Part shown: piece by piece, positions 1 to 10,903 of the stretch
Layout of the letters: each line of letters begins with the position of its first letter
Position numbering within the stretch: the first letter of the stretch is position 1
Assembly: GCA_003116875.1 (NCBI GenBank)
Contig: BCKT01000011.1
Coordinates: forward strand, 496,001-560,000
From: Takashimella koratensis
Lineage: Eukaryota; Basidiomycota; Tremellomycetes; Trichosporonales; Tetragoniomycetaceae
Length of the DNA stretch: 64,000 bases
Reading direction: 5' to 3'
Position numbers and translations under genes: made by a program
Notes under the pieces: model-generated
What the model saw: only the letters and a program-made list of their open reading frames with translations
Databases searched by the model: none
What the model was told of the DNA's origin: nothing

Positions 1-418
1 GCCTCTCACGGGGAGTCGGCAGACCAATCTGGGTAGTGTCGACATTGTGCGCAGGACCCGAGATGGAGGAACGGCGAGAGAGGGTCGGCTGGTGCAGCGA
101 CGGCGTGCGAGAGCCGGCCGGCGAGGTCGCTGTGGGTTGTCAGCGGTCGGGACCACAGCAGGGAGAGGTAGGAGTTCGGAGAGGAAGGGAGAAGGGAATG
201 GGATTGCAGGGGAGGAGGAGGTGGTGGTGGTGGTGGTGGAAGGTTGAGGCAGAGGAGAGGAGATGTGGTGAGGGCAGTTGGAGATGGGAGACAGCAGAGC
301 AGCTCACAGCTCGGCAGCTTGCTAACGTTCTCTTCAGTGAGAGCGGACATCTTGAACAGATGTCAAGGTGGTGATAAATGGGTGGGTTGGTGAGAGATGG
401 AAGATGGGGGGCGGTAGG

Positions 419-434
419 NNNNNNNNNNNNNNNN
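419..434. other. Assembly gap (16 N)
   Basis: Sixteen unresolved bases lie directly before a 27-base poly-G run. The homopolymer is the likely reason that assembly failed; true gap length is unknown. Confidence 0.95.
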
Positions 435-487
435 GGGGGGGGGGGGGGGGGGGGGGGGGGGAGATGGGAGATGGGAGATGGGAGATG
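435..487. repeat. Poly-G tract followed by GAGATGG repeats
   Basis: About 27 consecutive G residues (435-461) run into several tandem copies of a 7-base GAGATGG unit. It is one of four long G/C homopolymers in the window; the others are near 6754, 8868 and 58673. Confidence 0.9.
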
Positions 488-1116
488 GTGAGGATGAGAA
501 AGGAGACGACGATGATGAGGAGTGGAGTGGGAAGTGATGCGGGCAACAAGATTGACCACGGGCCAGAAGGAGTGATGGGAGGATGCGAGATGAGATGGAC
601 AACGTTGCAAGCTACCATCATCTACTACCACGCCCAACGCGACTCACACCGCGTACACCCCGTCCTTGGCTCCCTCGCGCCCTCCTTGACCCCCCTCGTC
701 ATCGACCAGCAGCCCGAGTCTAGTGACCCGACTCGCTCCCACGGTCCATCGGTCGTCGTAGTCGTACACGTTCGCGGTGGGTGGTGGTGGTTGATATCAA
801 ATCCGGTGGATGGTCAGCTGCCGGCCGCTCTGTTCCGCCCGCTCTCGGCATGTCCCTCGTCTGCCCTCGTCTCTACGCCCTGGTCCTCGTCTCCCCCTCG
901 TGCCTCTCATTCCTCGACCTCCCTCGTCTCCCTGCCCTTGCTCCCTTCCCTGCCCACCGCGGCTGCTTGCTCTGCCTCTACCCGGACCCGAACGGAGAAT
1001 AGCACAATAAGCCGCGATTGCACCCGTAGGAGCCCCTCATCCAGCCAGGCACACCCAGATGCAACAGCCCAGTCCATGTCAAGCCAAGCCAACCATGCAT
1101 ACAAAACCCTTCACTT

Positions 1117-3337
1117 CTACCCAGCTATCTCCCTCATCGCCCGGCCCAAGTACTTGACAACCTTGCCCCATTCACCCACTGCATCACCCAGCTTACCCCT
1201 TGCAGCCCATGCACGCACCAGGCCCCCCCACCCGCGGGGGATTAGTCCCTCGCTCTTCCGCCCATAATACGCAAGTCCAATCCCCAGCGCCAAGATCCCG
1301 ACAGCGACTGCCGTGCCGAGTTTGTTGGGTGGGGCTCGGATCGGAAGTCGGTATCCAGAAGGTAATCGGATCCTCGCGAGTTGTGCAAGTCGAGAAGAAA
1401 GTGATAGCCATGGCCGGAACAGATCTCCGTCGTCTTCATCGTCGTCGAGCCTGTCACCACCGGGCAAGACAACCTGGTTATCGATGTCTTCCTCCGTAAG
1501 GCACAAACTCCGTTCCGTCTCAGTCGGATATGTGCAGACAACACTTCCTGGACCCAGGATCTCGTCACCAGCAACTCGCGGGCCGTTCCAGGGGTATTTG
1601 ACCATGAGTCTGTCGGCGAGCGCGAAGACCTGGCTCAAAGGGAGAGGGGAGTATGGGTTGGGCTCATCAAAGCTGTCCACGTCGTCGACGCTCGTATCGT
1701 AAGCGGGAGGCGGGTCGGGGAGGTCTGGCGAGTCCGGATACAGAGGTGGTAGACGGGAGAACAATGGGTGTAGAAGGCTGGGGTCGGACCGTGCTTCCTG
1801 TCCTAGCTGTTTCACCAGCGCGATCATTTGGGGCTTCTTTGCGCATAAAATCTGATCGCAACAGGAGCTTTTGTTAGCGCCTTTTCGATTGTCACATTGT
1901 GAAGAGCTGTTTGATGAGAACATGTTCCCACGAACTCACAGCAACAGCGAGGTAGATGGCAGAGACGGGGTTGCGGGCGACAAGGTAGTCGAATATCCGC
2001 TGAACCGGTTCGAGCGTGTCGATATCGTGCGAGAAAAGAGTGAGAATCCAGGACAGCGCGAAGAATGGGAGGGTGGGTACGGGCGATATCCTATACAGTA
2101 CCGTGAAAGATCGGATTAGCCCACCGACAGATAAAGTAATAATGTGGCTTAGGAGGGAGACCGTAGAGAAGGTCGGACTCACTGAGCAGATAAGCGGTAC
2201 AAGTGAGGATCAGCGAGACGAAGGACTCGTCGTAAGATCCTGTTTAGATGACATGTATTAGCGAACGCAATGGTCTGATTTGGCTTAGGTAAATGTGCTC
2301 GAACTCACTTGAGGTACCCCATCATTGGCTCAAGCCCCTTGCCCATCGCATCTCGAACCCGACAGAGGCTAACGATCTCGGCACACTGCCTCATCTGAAC
2401 CCACTGCTCGTCCTCCTCCCACTCTTCTTCCTTCTCCTCCTCTACCTCATCTTTCCTCTCGTCCTCTGCCCCCTCCTCATTATCTCGTTCCGCCTGGACC
2501 GGCCTTTTCGCCGACGGGCCAGCTCGGCTGCGAGGGATTCCATCAAGCATCGATAGGTAGAACACGGAGATGATATCGTGATACCCCTGAGCGGTGTGAG
2601 CCTCAGTAAGAGACTTCCATAGGCTACCGGGCGAGATGGACGTACCTGGAAGTAGCTCAGGCGAGGGTGTCGACGGAGTATTGAAGTGATCACTTTCCGG
2701 AGGTCTTCTTGTGACCTCGCCTTGTCTTCTTTCGAGACATCTGTATCACGGCATCAGTTACTGGTGAGCTAGGTCTCGTGGAGGCAAGCTGAAGTCAATA
2801 GCTCACCCCGTGGATAGGTCACGAATGACCGCCTAATGTCAAGCAACACCTGTCGTTCGTCGGGATGTGGGGTGTCCATATCAGTCGGCTCGTCCCCTTT
2901 CTCGAAGAAGCGATCGACGCTCAACAATACCCGCCTGCGATTCCATTATGAGGTCAGTCCAACCACCTTGTAGTCATAAATACATGGCGATATCTTCGTA
3001 CCCATCACACATACCATGCTTTACGCCGTAGTCGAGTCGTCCCAAACCCTCCAGGCTGTGCCGAGACTCGACGCAAGGTATCCACGTCGCGGTCCTTGAT
3101 AGCGATCTCAACGATTCTTTCGCGTTCAGGCAACCATGATGGTCCCCTGGCCCTGCTGGACTGTTGACGTTTCTCGATCGCTTCGGGGACGGGGACGGGT
3201 CTTGTGGTCATGGCGTCGGGACGATGTGGACTGGGCAACGATGGAATGGGTGAATGAGAATGACGAGATAGTGGTGCGTGGAGGGTGGAGGGTGAACCGG
3301 GTCCAGCGTCCAACCGTGCCTGAATCCAATCGACCAA
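1117..3337 (-). CDS. GYP8: TBC-domain Rab GTPase-activating protein, TBC1D20/Gyp8 type
   Basis: Predicted GAP for a Rab1/Ypt1-type GTPase in early secretory traffic, anchored in the ER membrane. Seven exons give about 590 residues. The TBC domain starts after the LRRKAW motif at the end of exon 1 (around residue 105). The catalytic arginine motif is visible as LLDIRRSF and the glutamine finger as YFQGYHD; FALSWILTLFSHD is the typical TBC1D20 signature. A very acidic insert (Glu/Asp-rich, exon 4) interrupts the domain, and a C-terminal hydrophobic segment (AVAVGILALGIGLAYYG) fits the tail anchor of TBC1D20. The start at 3337 is the first ATG in frame and is only 75 bp from the divergent DPH5 start. 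Family assignment is firm; the exact Rab is inferred. Confidence 0.85.
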
Positions 3338-3412
3338 GAAAAATCTTGCCCCCTACGACCGTTGTTTTCGTCTTTCTTTTCTATCCACATTGCTCTATAT
3401 AACTCCATAGCT
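3338..3412. promoter_or_regulatory. Very short bidirectional promoter, GYP8-like / DPH5
   Basis: Only 75 bp separate the two divergent start codons. The space is T/C-rich on the plus strand and contains a TATATAA-like stretch near 3395-3402, close to the DPH5 ATG. Both promoters and both 5' UTRs must fit here or overlap the neighbouring gene. Confidence 0.6.
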
Positions 3413-4841
3413 ATGCTCTACGTTATCGGTCTCGGTCTCAGCGACGAAAAGGACATCACCGTCAAGGGCCTCGAGGTGAGTTTTGATCCCTTGCCGTGTT
3501 CCTCGCCCTTCCTGCTACACAGCAGCGCTGTGGACTCTCTCGGCGCGCACTCGGTAATAGATCCACCGTCGATCGGTGACCTGAGGACTTTGCTGACTTC
3601 CTCCTCCTAGGCCGTGAAGAAGTGCGCTCGCGTCTACCTCGAGTCGTATACCTCCATTCTCATGGTCGAGAAAGAGAAGCTCGTAAGTGTTTGTTCCACC
3701 TGTCACGTCTCAATGAACCATCGGCTAGCGAACGAGCGTTGTCTAGCCTTTGCAACACTACTTTGTCGTTGAACAGCTCATAGTCACCGTGGCCAGCTGG
3801 ATGGGGCACGCCTTGTATTGAATTCTTTGACTTGCCGCTGACTTGACCGTTTTACCCTTTGATTGTCGCTCCTTGGACCCCCGCAGGAAGCATTCTACGG
3901 TCGAGAAGTCATCACGGCGACTCGTGAGACGGTCGAGTTGGAGAGCGACGACATTCTTCGTGATGCAGACAAAGAGGACGTTGCGTTCCTCGTTGTCGGT
4001 GATCCTCTAGGGTGAGTCTTTCTTCTCGAAATCACTTCCTGTCCTGTCCCTCCCTGACTGACACCCTGCAGCGCAACGACACACACCGACCTCCTTCTCC
4101 GCGCAGAGCAACTCAACATCCCCACTCAAACAATCCACAACGCGTCCATCCTCACCGCGCTCGGCTCGACAGGTTTACAGATGTACAATTTCGGTCAAGC
4201 TGTCAGTCTCGTTTTTTACACCGAGACATGGACCCCAGCGAGCTGGTATGACCGCATGGAGGAGAATCTGCGCGTGGGGATGCACACGCTTGTGTTGCTT
4301 GATATCAAAGTCCGCGAGCAGAGTGAGGAGAACATGGCTAGGTGAGTGGATCTTGTGATTGCTAACGAGAGTTGTCCTTGTCTAGGCGAGTTTGCTGATT
4401 CTCTGTAGGGGTCGATTAATCTACGAACCACCTAGGTTCATGAATCCTCACACAGCGTTCCAACAGATGCTCTTGACTGAGTCCCAACGCCACCCTCCAT
4501 GCCCTAGCCTCCCTGCCTCCGACTCGACCTCCGCCGACGTCTCGGCGGACGCACCCGCGCCGCCCCCGGCCTCGCTGTGCGACCCGGACCGCACCCTCGC
4601 CCTCTCCCTCTCGCGCATCGGCACACCCTCTCAGCGGATCATCTCGGGGACTCTCCGGGAACTCGCCGAGATCTCGGAGGAAGAGTATGGCCCACCGCTG
4701 CACAGTGTCGTCGTGGTCGGGAAGCGGATTCACCCGCTCGAATTGGAGTTTGCCGGCCGGTGGTGTGTGGGTGGAGAGGATGGTGGGTGGTGGAAGGTCG
4801 CAAAGGATGTGTACGGGGTCGAGAGGGAGCGGTTCCATTAG
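3413..4841 (+). CDS. DPH5: Diphthine methyl ester synthase
   Basis: S-adenosylmethionine-dependent methyltransferase that builds diphthine on the histidine of elongation factor 2. Five exons (about 3413-3475, 3611-3682, 3887-4011, 4072-4341, 4409-4841) give about 320 residues. The N-terminus [31 protein letters not shown], the [24 protein letters not shown] block and [11 protein letters not shown] are diagnostic of the DPH5 family. The start is the first ATG, directly at the conserved beta-strand. Compared with yeast DPH5 there is a Ser/Ala/Pro-rich insertion in the last exon (about residues 205-235) before the conserved C-terminal HPLELEF motif. No sign of damage. Confidence 0.95.
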
Positions 4842-5004
4842 ATAAGTGCGGGGATAGATATTTGGAGAGAGTGGTAGATGAGTTGAGATGCATATTGTGT
4901 ATCAGCGTGCGTGGGTCGTCAATTGTCATTGGATACGAAGTGTACAACAGATGGGGAAGTGGTTCAACGGCGAAGGACAGTCCAGATGCCTGCCTATGGC
5001 TTGG

Positions 5005-6303
5005 CTACAACTTTGCTCTCGTCCGTTGGCCGCTGCTATTACCACCGACTTTGGAGCTAGGCGCCCAGTCCGAGCCGCGGTATAGCAAAGTCGACGGCGC
5101 TGTCCCGAACTCCACAGGCAGTTTGAGGCCCTGTACGTCCACCGTCCAAGCCACAGATATCAGCGCCTGTCCTCATTTCATGTCTTGCAGTCGCTAGAGA
5201 GCGCGAGGGAACTCATAGGATAAGAGTATCGAGCACTACTTACGAGTTCGTGGACTGCGATTGTACGAAGCATCGAGAAATGATGAATGGCATGTAACGA
5301 GCAAAACCACAACTAGGCCACCGTCAGCACAAGATCCCACTTTCCCTTCACCCTTCCTCTCAGGGCTCAATCCGACCCTCACACCCCCTCGGTGAACTGA
5401 CTTACCTCTCGGCCAACGCTGCTTCGCATCTCTTGTCGAGTCGGGGTGATAGCTACCAGTTCGACTGGTCGATCGAACTCGTCTGCGATTCCGTGTCCTT
5501 TGACTTCTCCTGCTCCTCCGAGCCCTACACCCGGTCCCATCCCTCTCATCCCTCCTGAGTTCTGCTCACTTACACCTCCATCATCTTCGCGGACCCCATG
5601 CGCTTCCCACACCCTCATACCCTTCTCAGCCCCAAGCCGGGCTCTGCACGCTCGGCCCCATCGTACCAGCCCATCTCGAACTTCTTGCATAGCCTGGGCG
5701 CAGGTAGTACGTGATCGTGCGATCGGACGCCGAGAGGTGGGGAGAATCGCGTCGTAGTTGATCACCACGAGGTCGGAGTGGGCGAGGGTTCGAGGGCGAG
5801 AAGAGGAGCTGGAGGGGGGAGAGTGGGTGCTCTGGGTGGGGGAAGTAGTAGTGGTGGGGCGGTGTAGAGGATCAAGAGGGAGGAGAAAGGCTTGATATGT
5901 CTCGATCACCTAGTCCATACGTCAGTACCAGCTATGCGTGACCACCAATGGAACAAGAGATGTAACCATAAGCGTATCGATACAGCAACTAAATCGGATG
6001 CGAACATATTGATAAGATCTTCACTCGCTTCCTTGGTCCACTTACATGCCTAAAATGCTTTCCCAGCGTTCCTCCAGGCATCAACCTACTCTCTTTCCTC
6101 ATCTGCTCGTCATTTTCTAGATGATGAAGTAATATCTCCAACGCGGACTCGACGAGCCCGATCGCGAGGTCCAGAAGGGCACTAGACCGGTCGTGGTCGT
6201 CTTCGCTTGCGTCAGAGTGAGCGTGAGGGTGGAGGGAAGAGGAGGGGAGGGGGGTAGCCCCTGCGAGAGTATGGTTGAGAGACGCTTGTTGTGGTTTGCC
6301 CAT
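5005..6303 (-). CDS. DinB-like four-helix metal-site protein
   Basis: Four exons (about 6303-6046, 5909-5406, 5312-5244, 5130-5005) give about 315 residues. Two blocks recall the DinB/YfiT fold: GTLGKHFRHVIETYQAFL in the first half, and a C-terminal exon encoding LWFCSLHAIHHFSML, which supplies an HxxxH pair. Together they could form the three-histidine metal site of this fold. The last exon, ending in FGTAPSTLLYR, is also a conserved-looking block. In between lies a long low-complexity Ser/Pro/Thr linker. A further in-frame ATG lies upstream at 6372; I prefer 6303. The enzymatic activity is unknown. Convergent with DPH5 (about 160 bp between stop codons). Confidence 0.65.
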
Positions 6304-6746
6304 GGTGGAGGAGGAGATGAGAAGGAGACGGAAATCGGAAACGTCCGAAAAATGTAGCTGGGAGACGGTCATGCGAGCCAGGTGGCAACGGCAATGACAA
6401 AATGACGCTCAATCGTGGCAGCTGTACCAAAAACAAACGAGTGGCACCAGCCTGGCTTCATGACAAGTTGGACCGGTAACGTCTCGACCCAACGTCGCAC
6501 CTTTGAGAACGAAGAGTCGTCTTGTCGGCCGAGACGAAATGTGCGCATGGTAAGCAGTGAATCGCCGTGAGTCTTCGCGAGTGGCCGGGAGAGAAGAAAG
6601 GAGTGGCCACTGGTACACTTGCTTTGCGCTCACTTGGCTAGGTCTGGAGTGTCACATATACCCAACCCCTCTTTCGCCGTCTTTCGTTTTTCCCCACTTT
6701 CCCTCTCTTTCCCCCCTCTTTCAACCAGTCCTCAGGATTTGTTGTC

Positions 6747-6753
<7 letters not shown>

Positions 6754-6802
<49 letters not shown>
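6754..6802. repeat. Poly-C tract, about 49 bases
   Basis: An uninterrupted run of C upstream of orphan gene A. A shorter run at the equivalent place upstream of orphan gene B (8868-8884) is followed by related sequence, so the tract was probably part of the duplicated unit. Its length in the assembly may not be accurate. Confidence 0.9.
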
Positions 6803-6805
<3 letters not shown>

Positions 6806-7106
6806 CCCTACCCCTTTCTCCTTTCATGCCAGCACCTCGTCTCTTCCAGCACATTCAGTACGGTTGGCCGTGTCGGCCGAAATCATGTCAAATCATTGCC
6901 CTCTCCTTCCCTACCTACAACTCTCCTTTGAGAACATTTCACACACTCTGCACGTTGAAGTGAGGGTGGGGCTACCAGGGCACAAAGGATGATCACTTGC
7001 TCCAATTCGTTTGCTTGCCCAGTCCCACATGCCGCCTGTCACTTTACCAGCCCCTCTACCCCTCATTCCCCTCTTTTCCCCCACTTTCTCAACTTTTTCC
7101 TCTTCC

Positions 7107-7170
7107 CACCACCACCACCACCACCACCACCACCACCACCACCACCACCACCACCACCACCACCACCACC
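7107..7170. repeat. CCA trinucleotide repeat, about 21 units
   Basis: Perfect CCA repeat in the presumed 5' UTR or promoter of orphan gene A. The equivalent position upstream of gene B (about 9173-9200) has a short degenerate CAC/CAT version. The His- or Pro-rich frames it opens are not taken as genes. Confidence 0.9.
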
Positions 7171-7489
7171 TCCCGCCACCACCCGCCATACCAGGGTCTC
7201 TTATAACTACTCTCCCAAGCATCCTACCTCCCACAGTACTTCTCTACTTTGACACAATCCCACCCACCACTTGACCTCGCTCCTATCGTTCCTCTCTCTA
7301 CACTACCCTTCCAGTGCTTCTCACACTGTCAGCCATCCTATACAGCCCACTCTCCTTCACTTTCCACTTCATTCAACCACGTTCTCAACCACTCTCTTGG
7401 ACTTCCGAATACTCGTCGACGATCATTCTTCTACTCCTCTCGACATCGAACAACGTTCGCCCCGTCTCGTCATCTCCTCGTCGACCGAC

Positions 7490-8188
7490 ATGTCACCCCA
7501 GACCAACGCCATTGGCAACACGCCCTCTCAAACGTCGTTCGATTCTACTCACTTCCGCCCCCGATGGGATCGCCCTATGGGTTCACCGAGAGAGCCCATG
7601 TGTACAACCAATGATCGTGAGCGGGTGTTCCAAGAGTTGGGAAACAAAGGAGAGGACTTGGCAAGAGCGAGGGGTCATTACGACAAGTATGACCCAAGCA
7701 AAGGCACAGCACCGCGCGTCTACGGTTACAACTCGACAAGTTCAATGGTCATCATGCTGAGCCAGCACTCCACTCGAGTCTCCACCGGAAACTCCACTGA
7801 AGTCCCCGTCGATGTCCCCGGGAGGAAGTTCATCATGACAGTGTTCTCCATCGATGGACACCAACCCACTAAACCTTCTTCAACCGCAGCCACTCTCATT
7901 ATCCCCTTCAAGGAAACGGGAGACTGTGGGTTGAAAAGACTCGTCGACGAATACCAGCGAAACTTGACGACGGCGGGGGGTTCAGACGCCTTTGCTTCCG
8001 ACATCAGCAACGATGTCCGGCCCTACCTGGACATCTGCTTTCGATACATCGCCGAAGTCTACAGTGAAGACGAGCAACTCGCCAACGCGGCTGAGAACCT
8101 CGTTCAGGCACTGCCTGCCTCTGCTCCAAGTGATTCTCTTCTTGTTTCCCCGACCCTTAACGAGAGCTTGGAGCGTGGGCTCAATTAG
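7490..8188 (+). CDS. Orphan protein A, tandem paralogue of protein B
   Basis: I do not recognise this protein (232 residues, one exon). Alignment by eye to the next gene shows shared blocks: VFQELG against VLKGLG, a central APRVYGYNS against MPRVFGYSD, LKRLVDEYQ against LQRLVDNFN, and VYSEDEQLANAA against FYGEDERLLKKA. It has no evident signal peptide, membrane segment or known motif and looks globular and soluble. The reading frame is open a further 73 codons upstream (to 7271), but that part is pyrimidine-rich leader; the ATG at 7490 follows the leader and is preferred. It lies in duplication unit 1. Conservation of the two copies despite heavy DNA divergence suggests a real protein. Confidence 0.6.
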   Translation: MSPQTNAIGNTPSQTSFDSTHFRPRWDRPMGSPREPMCTTNDRERVFQELGNKGEDLARARGHYDKYDPSKGTAPRVYGYNSTSSMVIMLSQHSTRVSTGNSTEVPVDVPGRKFIMTVFSIDGHQPTKPSSTAATLIIPFKETGDCGLKRLVDEYQRNLTTAGGSDAFASDISNDVRPYLDICFRYIAEVYSEDEQLANAAENLVQALPASAPSDSLLVSPTLNESLERGLN

Positions 8189-9467
8189 CCCGGTGGAGGG
8201 GACATGAATGACGGGAGACAAGAGGGCAAGCAGTATTGAAGTGAATGTCGCGCAGTGGGGATGGGAGGATCAGAGGCTATGATGTGTGTTTTGCTTTTTG
8301 GGAATCCTTTGTGTTCAGAACTATTTTTTGTCAACTTTTCTCTAGCTCAGTTTGAATGGCTTCATTTTTTTACATGACATTCATCCCAACCATTTCATAC
8401 CAAACGCATTCACCTGGTCGACGGTGTCGAACATACAATGTTACGATGTAAAAGGGCAACACCTTTCATGTGTTCCCCGGACGCAGCCCAGTTCTGGCAT
8501 GGTGCACGGCTATTGTAAATATCTATACACACAAACGTCTCTGCCACCCTCCTAGTGGTCCCTGTGCGGTCTCAAAATGAGTTACGCTTTGATCTTTCCG
8601 ATACCCTCTTAGACCCAAATTGGAATGAACACCCCGTTCTTGCACTCCTCACACTATGAAACGACTTCCCATTGCCCAGAAAAAAAAAAAAGCTCCCCAG
8701 TCACCCATTCAACTCGATCTAAGAAGAGAGACCTTTGCCCTGCCTCTGACCATTGGGCAACAGTCGCCGTCAACAACCCACCGCAGGAGTAATTGAGTCC
8801 CGGAGCTCTCGTCACGGCTCTGGAGCAATAAGTACTTGATTTGCCCCCTGAGCCTGATTCAGCGACTCCCCCCCCCCCCCCCCCTCCTCTCCTTTCATTC
8901 CAAGACCTTGTAGCACATTCTGCCGGGCTGGCTGTATCGGCCGAACCCATGTTAAGCCTGCTCCCCTCCTCCTCCACCACCTACTTCTTTCCTTTGAACA
9001 TTCTTATACTCTGAGGTCGGAGTGAGGGTGGGTCTACCAGGACACAAAGGATGAATAGTTGCTCCACCTCGTTTGCTTGCTCAATGCCAAGCGCCGTCTG
9101 TCACATATACCAAGCCGTTTCCCCGTTCGCCCCCCTCTTTTCCCTCGTTCTTCAAATTTCTCTTCTCCCGTCACCACCACCACCATTACCATCACCATCC
9201 CCGCAACCTCTTTTTGAGCTATCCTCCCAACTGCTCTCCCGTTCGTTCAGTAGACTACAGTACCTCGCCGCCAACCATCCACTCGCATTACTTTCCCGCC
9301 ACACCCCTTGCACCGCTTCGTCACTGTCTTACAGCTATCCCATTAGCTACCTCTTCCCGGTCACTCCTTCCGGGACCTTATACACTTTACACTCCGGCAC
9401 TTTTGCTCCTCGTTCGACTCCTTGGACTTGATATCATCCTCGCCATCAATTCTCGACCAACCTCGAG
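8189..9467. other. Region between orphan genes A and B
   Basis: Contains the 3' UTR of gene A, a relic of the site-2 protease 3' end (about 8672-8790), a 17-base poly-C tract (8868-8884) and the promoter and leader of gene B. Nothing else protein-like is visible. Confidence 0.6.
8672..8790 (-). pseudogene. Relic of the 3' end of the site-2 protease gene
   Basis: Read on the minus strand this stretch matches the last exon of the intact site-2 protease gene (about 10862-10975): both contain ACGGCGACTGTTGCC, and both contain CTTAGATCGAGTT at the place where the intact gene ends. Only the last 20 to 30 codons and the 3' flank are represented, and the stop codon is lost. It is best explained as the end of the duplicated unit, not as a separate gene. 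Confidence 0.7.
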
Positions 9468-10402
9468 ATGAAATCGTTACCTCCTACCACCTCAATCGCA
9501 ATAGATACGCCATCCACCGACACCCCAACCGCTGGTACCGCTGATCCTTCTGGTCCTTCATCACAAGACGAGCCTCAGCCTCGGTCATACGACCCCGCCC
9601 ACCTCTGTGTGTCCATGGTACACCCCCAAAATTGGCGGACACGACCCAGATGTTGACTACCATCCACCCCGAAGAAGTCCTCAAAGGACTTGGATTTGAG
9701 GTTGATCGCCTCTCGGCAGGGATGGCAACATTCGCGACCTTCAGCCAATACAACGGGTCAATGCCGCGGGTATTCGGCTACAGCGACGAAACCACGAAGA
9801 GTCCAGTGGTTTTCGTCCTTCGCCAGCTCCCCCCTGGGCTCCCTTCCGAGACAACCACCGAACTCCTCACCCACTTCCCGACCGCCTCCCAAACCGAAGG
9901 CTCAACGGACGACGCTCCACGTGACGCCTCCACCGAGGAGAATCCGATCGAGTTTGCCATGGACTTGATATTTCTTCAAGGCACTCAGGCCTTTGCACTT
10001 GCTTCATATCCTCAGGAAGCCGTTGTGCCCATACCCCGTCAACAAACCCAACTCGCTTTGCAGAGATTGGTCGATAATTTCAATTGGGCAGTTGAGGAGG
10101 TGCTGAAAACAGAGAGCGGCTTTGAGGAGGTGCTGAAGAGCGGTTTTGAGGACAAATTTGCTAAAAATGCACGTCAGGATCCTCGTTTATACCTCCGTGT
10201 CCTTATCCGTTCGATGGGAGAATTCTACGGTGAGGATGAAAGGCTCCTCAAGAAAGCGTATCACGTTGATAAGGAGTTACCGGAACTTGCTCTGCCGGGC
10301 TCTTGTCTTTATAATCATTATAATCGTGAGGACGAAGACAACAACTTCAGGAGTTGGTGGACGCCTCGCCTGGGTCGGGGATCGAATCACGGTGAGGTGT
10401 GA
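9468..10402 (+). CDS. Orphan protein B, tandem paralogue of protein A
   Basis: Unrecognised; the conserved core (from 9651, about 250 residues) is related to protein A as described there. The 5' part is uncertain. An ATG at 9468 opens a Ser/Thr/Pro-rich frame that stops at 9656 and must be joined to the core frame by a short intron ending in CCCAG just before 9651. Alternatively translation starts at the ATG at 9651, which directly follows that acceptor, and the upstream piece is untranslated. The protein has an internal duplication near 10100-10150 (two copies of GFEEVLKSGFE-like sequence) that A lacks. It ends tail-to-tail with the site-2 protease gene. Confidence 0.55.
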
Positions 10403-10903
10403 CGACTATGGGTGGAAATAGAAGGGAGAGAGGGCAGGCTGCTGTGGCGGTGGGCACGATCAAGGTCATGCACGCCTCGAGAGTTTTTGTGATGAAAAAA
10501 CAGGCGTTCTGTATCAGGTGTCAACCCGGTCAATCCCCAGACAAAGTGATTTCGTTTTGTACACAGTGTCGATATTCTTTTAGATAGCTTGATTCATGTA
10601 GTACATTGTGGATAGAGTCGTCGTATTCCCTGCCACAAAGCGACCTTCCAACCTCTACGCATGTGCTAGAAAACTCATCAAGCTTTGGTTCGGTGTCACT
10701 GCTACTGTATAATATCTATATACACAAAAAGATATGCTGCTGTCGCCGATCAGTCCCCGGGACGAAACTCATTCTATGCCTTTATACACACATCCCGCAG
10801 ACCCAAAAATGAGACGCACAGGGCCGTCGTTGCTCATCGTCCTCGCCCAATGACTTTGTCTAATCCCAATTGCCCAAATAAAAAATCTCCCTTACCCACC
10901 CAA
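10403..10903. other. Shared 3' region of orphan gene B and site-2 protease
   Basis: AT-richer than its surroundings, with TAATATCTATATACACA and similar stretches that may serve 3' end formation for both convergent genes. No reading frame of interest. Confidence 0.5.

Larger units (their letters stand above)
1..1116. other. Low-complexity region without a supported gene
   Basis: No reading frame here resembles a known protein. The first part is rich in GGA/GGT runs and contains the N gap and a poly-G tract. The part from about 620 to 1110 is C/T-rich and open in several frames, which is what biased composition gives by itself. It probably holds the 3' flank of the TBC-domain gene and the edge of a gene outside the window. 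Confidence 0.5.
6304..7489. other. Upstream region of orphan gene A, with duplicated modules
   Basis: No gene is supported. The stretch carries a poly-C tract, a CCA repeat and two related copies of a short module (around 6615-6750 and 6975-7110) that is also found upstream of orphan gene B (around 9010-9180). The module includes GTGAGGGTGGG-CTACCAGG and a TTTGCTTGC element followed by pyrimidine-rich DNA. Confidence 0.6.
6754..8790. repeat. Tandem duplication, unit 1
   Basis: Holds, in order: poly-C tract, a block containing CTTTCAT and TCGGCCGAA, the GTGAGGGTGGG/ACAAAGGATGA module, a CCA tract, orphan gene A, and a 3' flank related to the end of the site-2 protease gene. The same order recurs in unit 2 (about 8868-10980). 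Divergence is substantial, so the duplication is old. The edges are approximate. Confidence 0.75.

Noticed and set aside
6911..7274. Poly-His, poly-Pro, poly-Trp and poly-Thr reading frames over the CCA repeat
   Set aside because: They exist only because a trinucleotide repeat has no stop codon in most frames; flanking residues show no domain.
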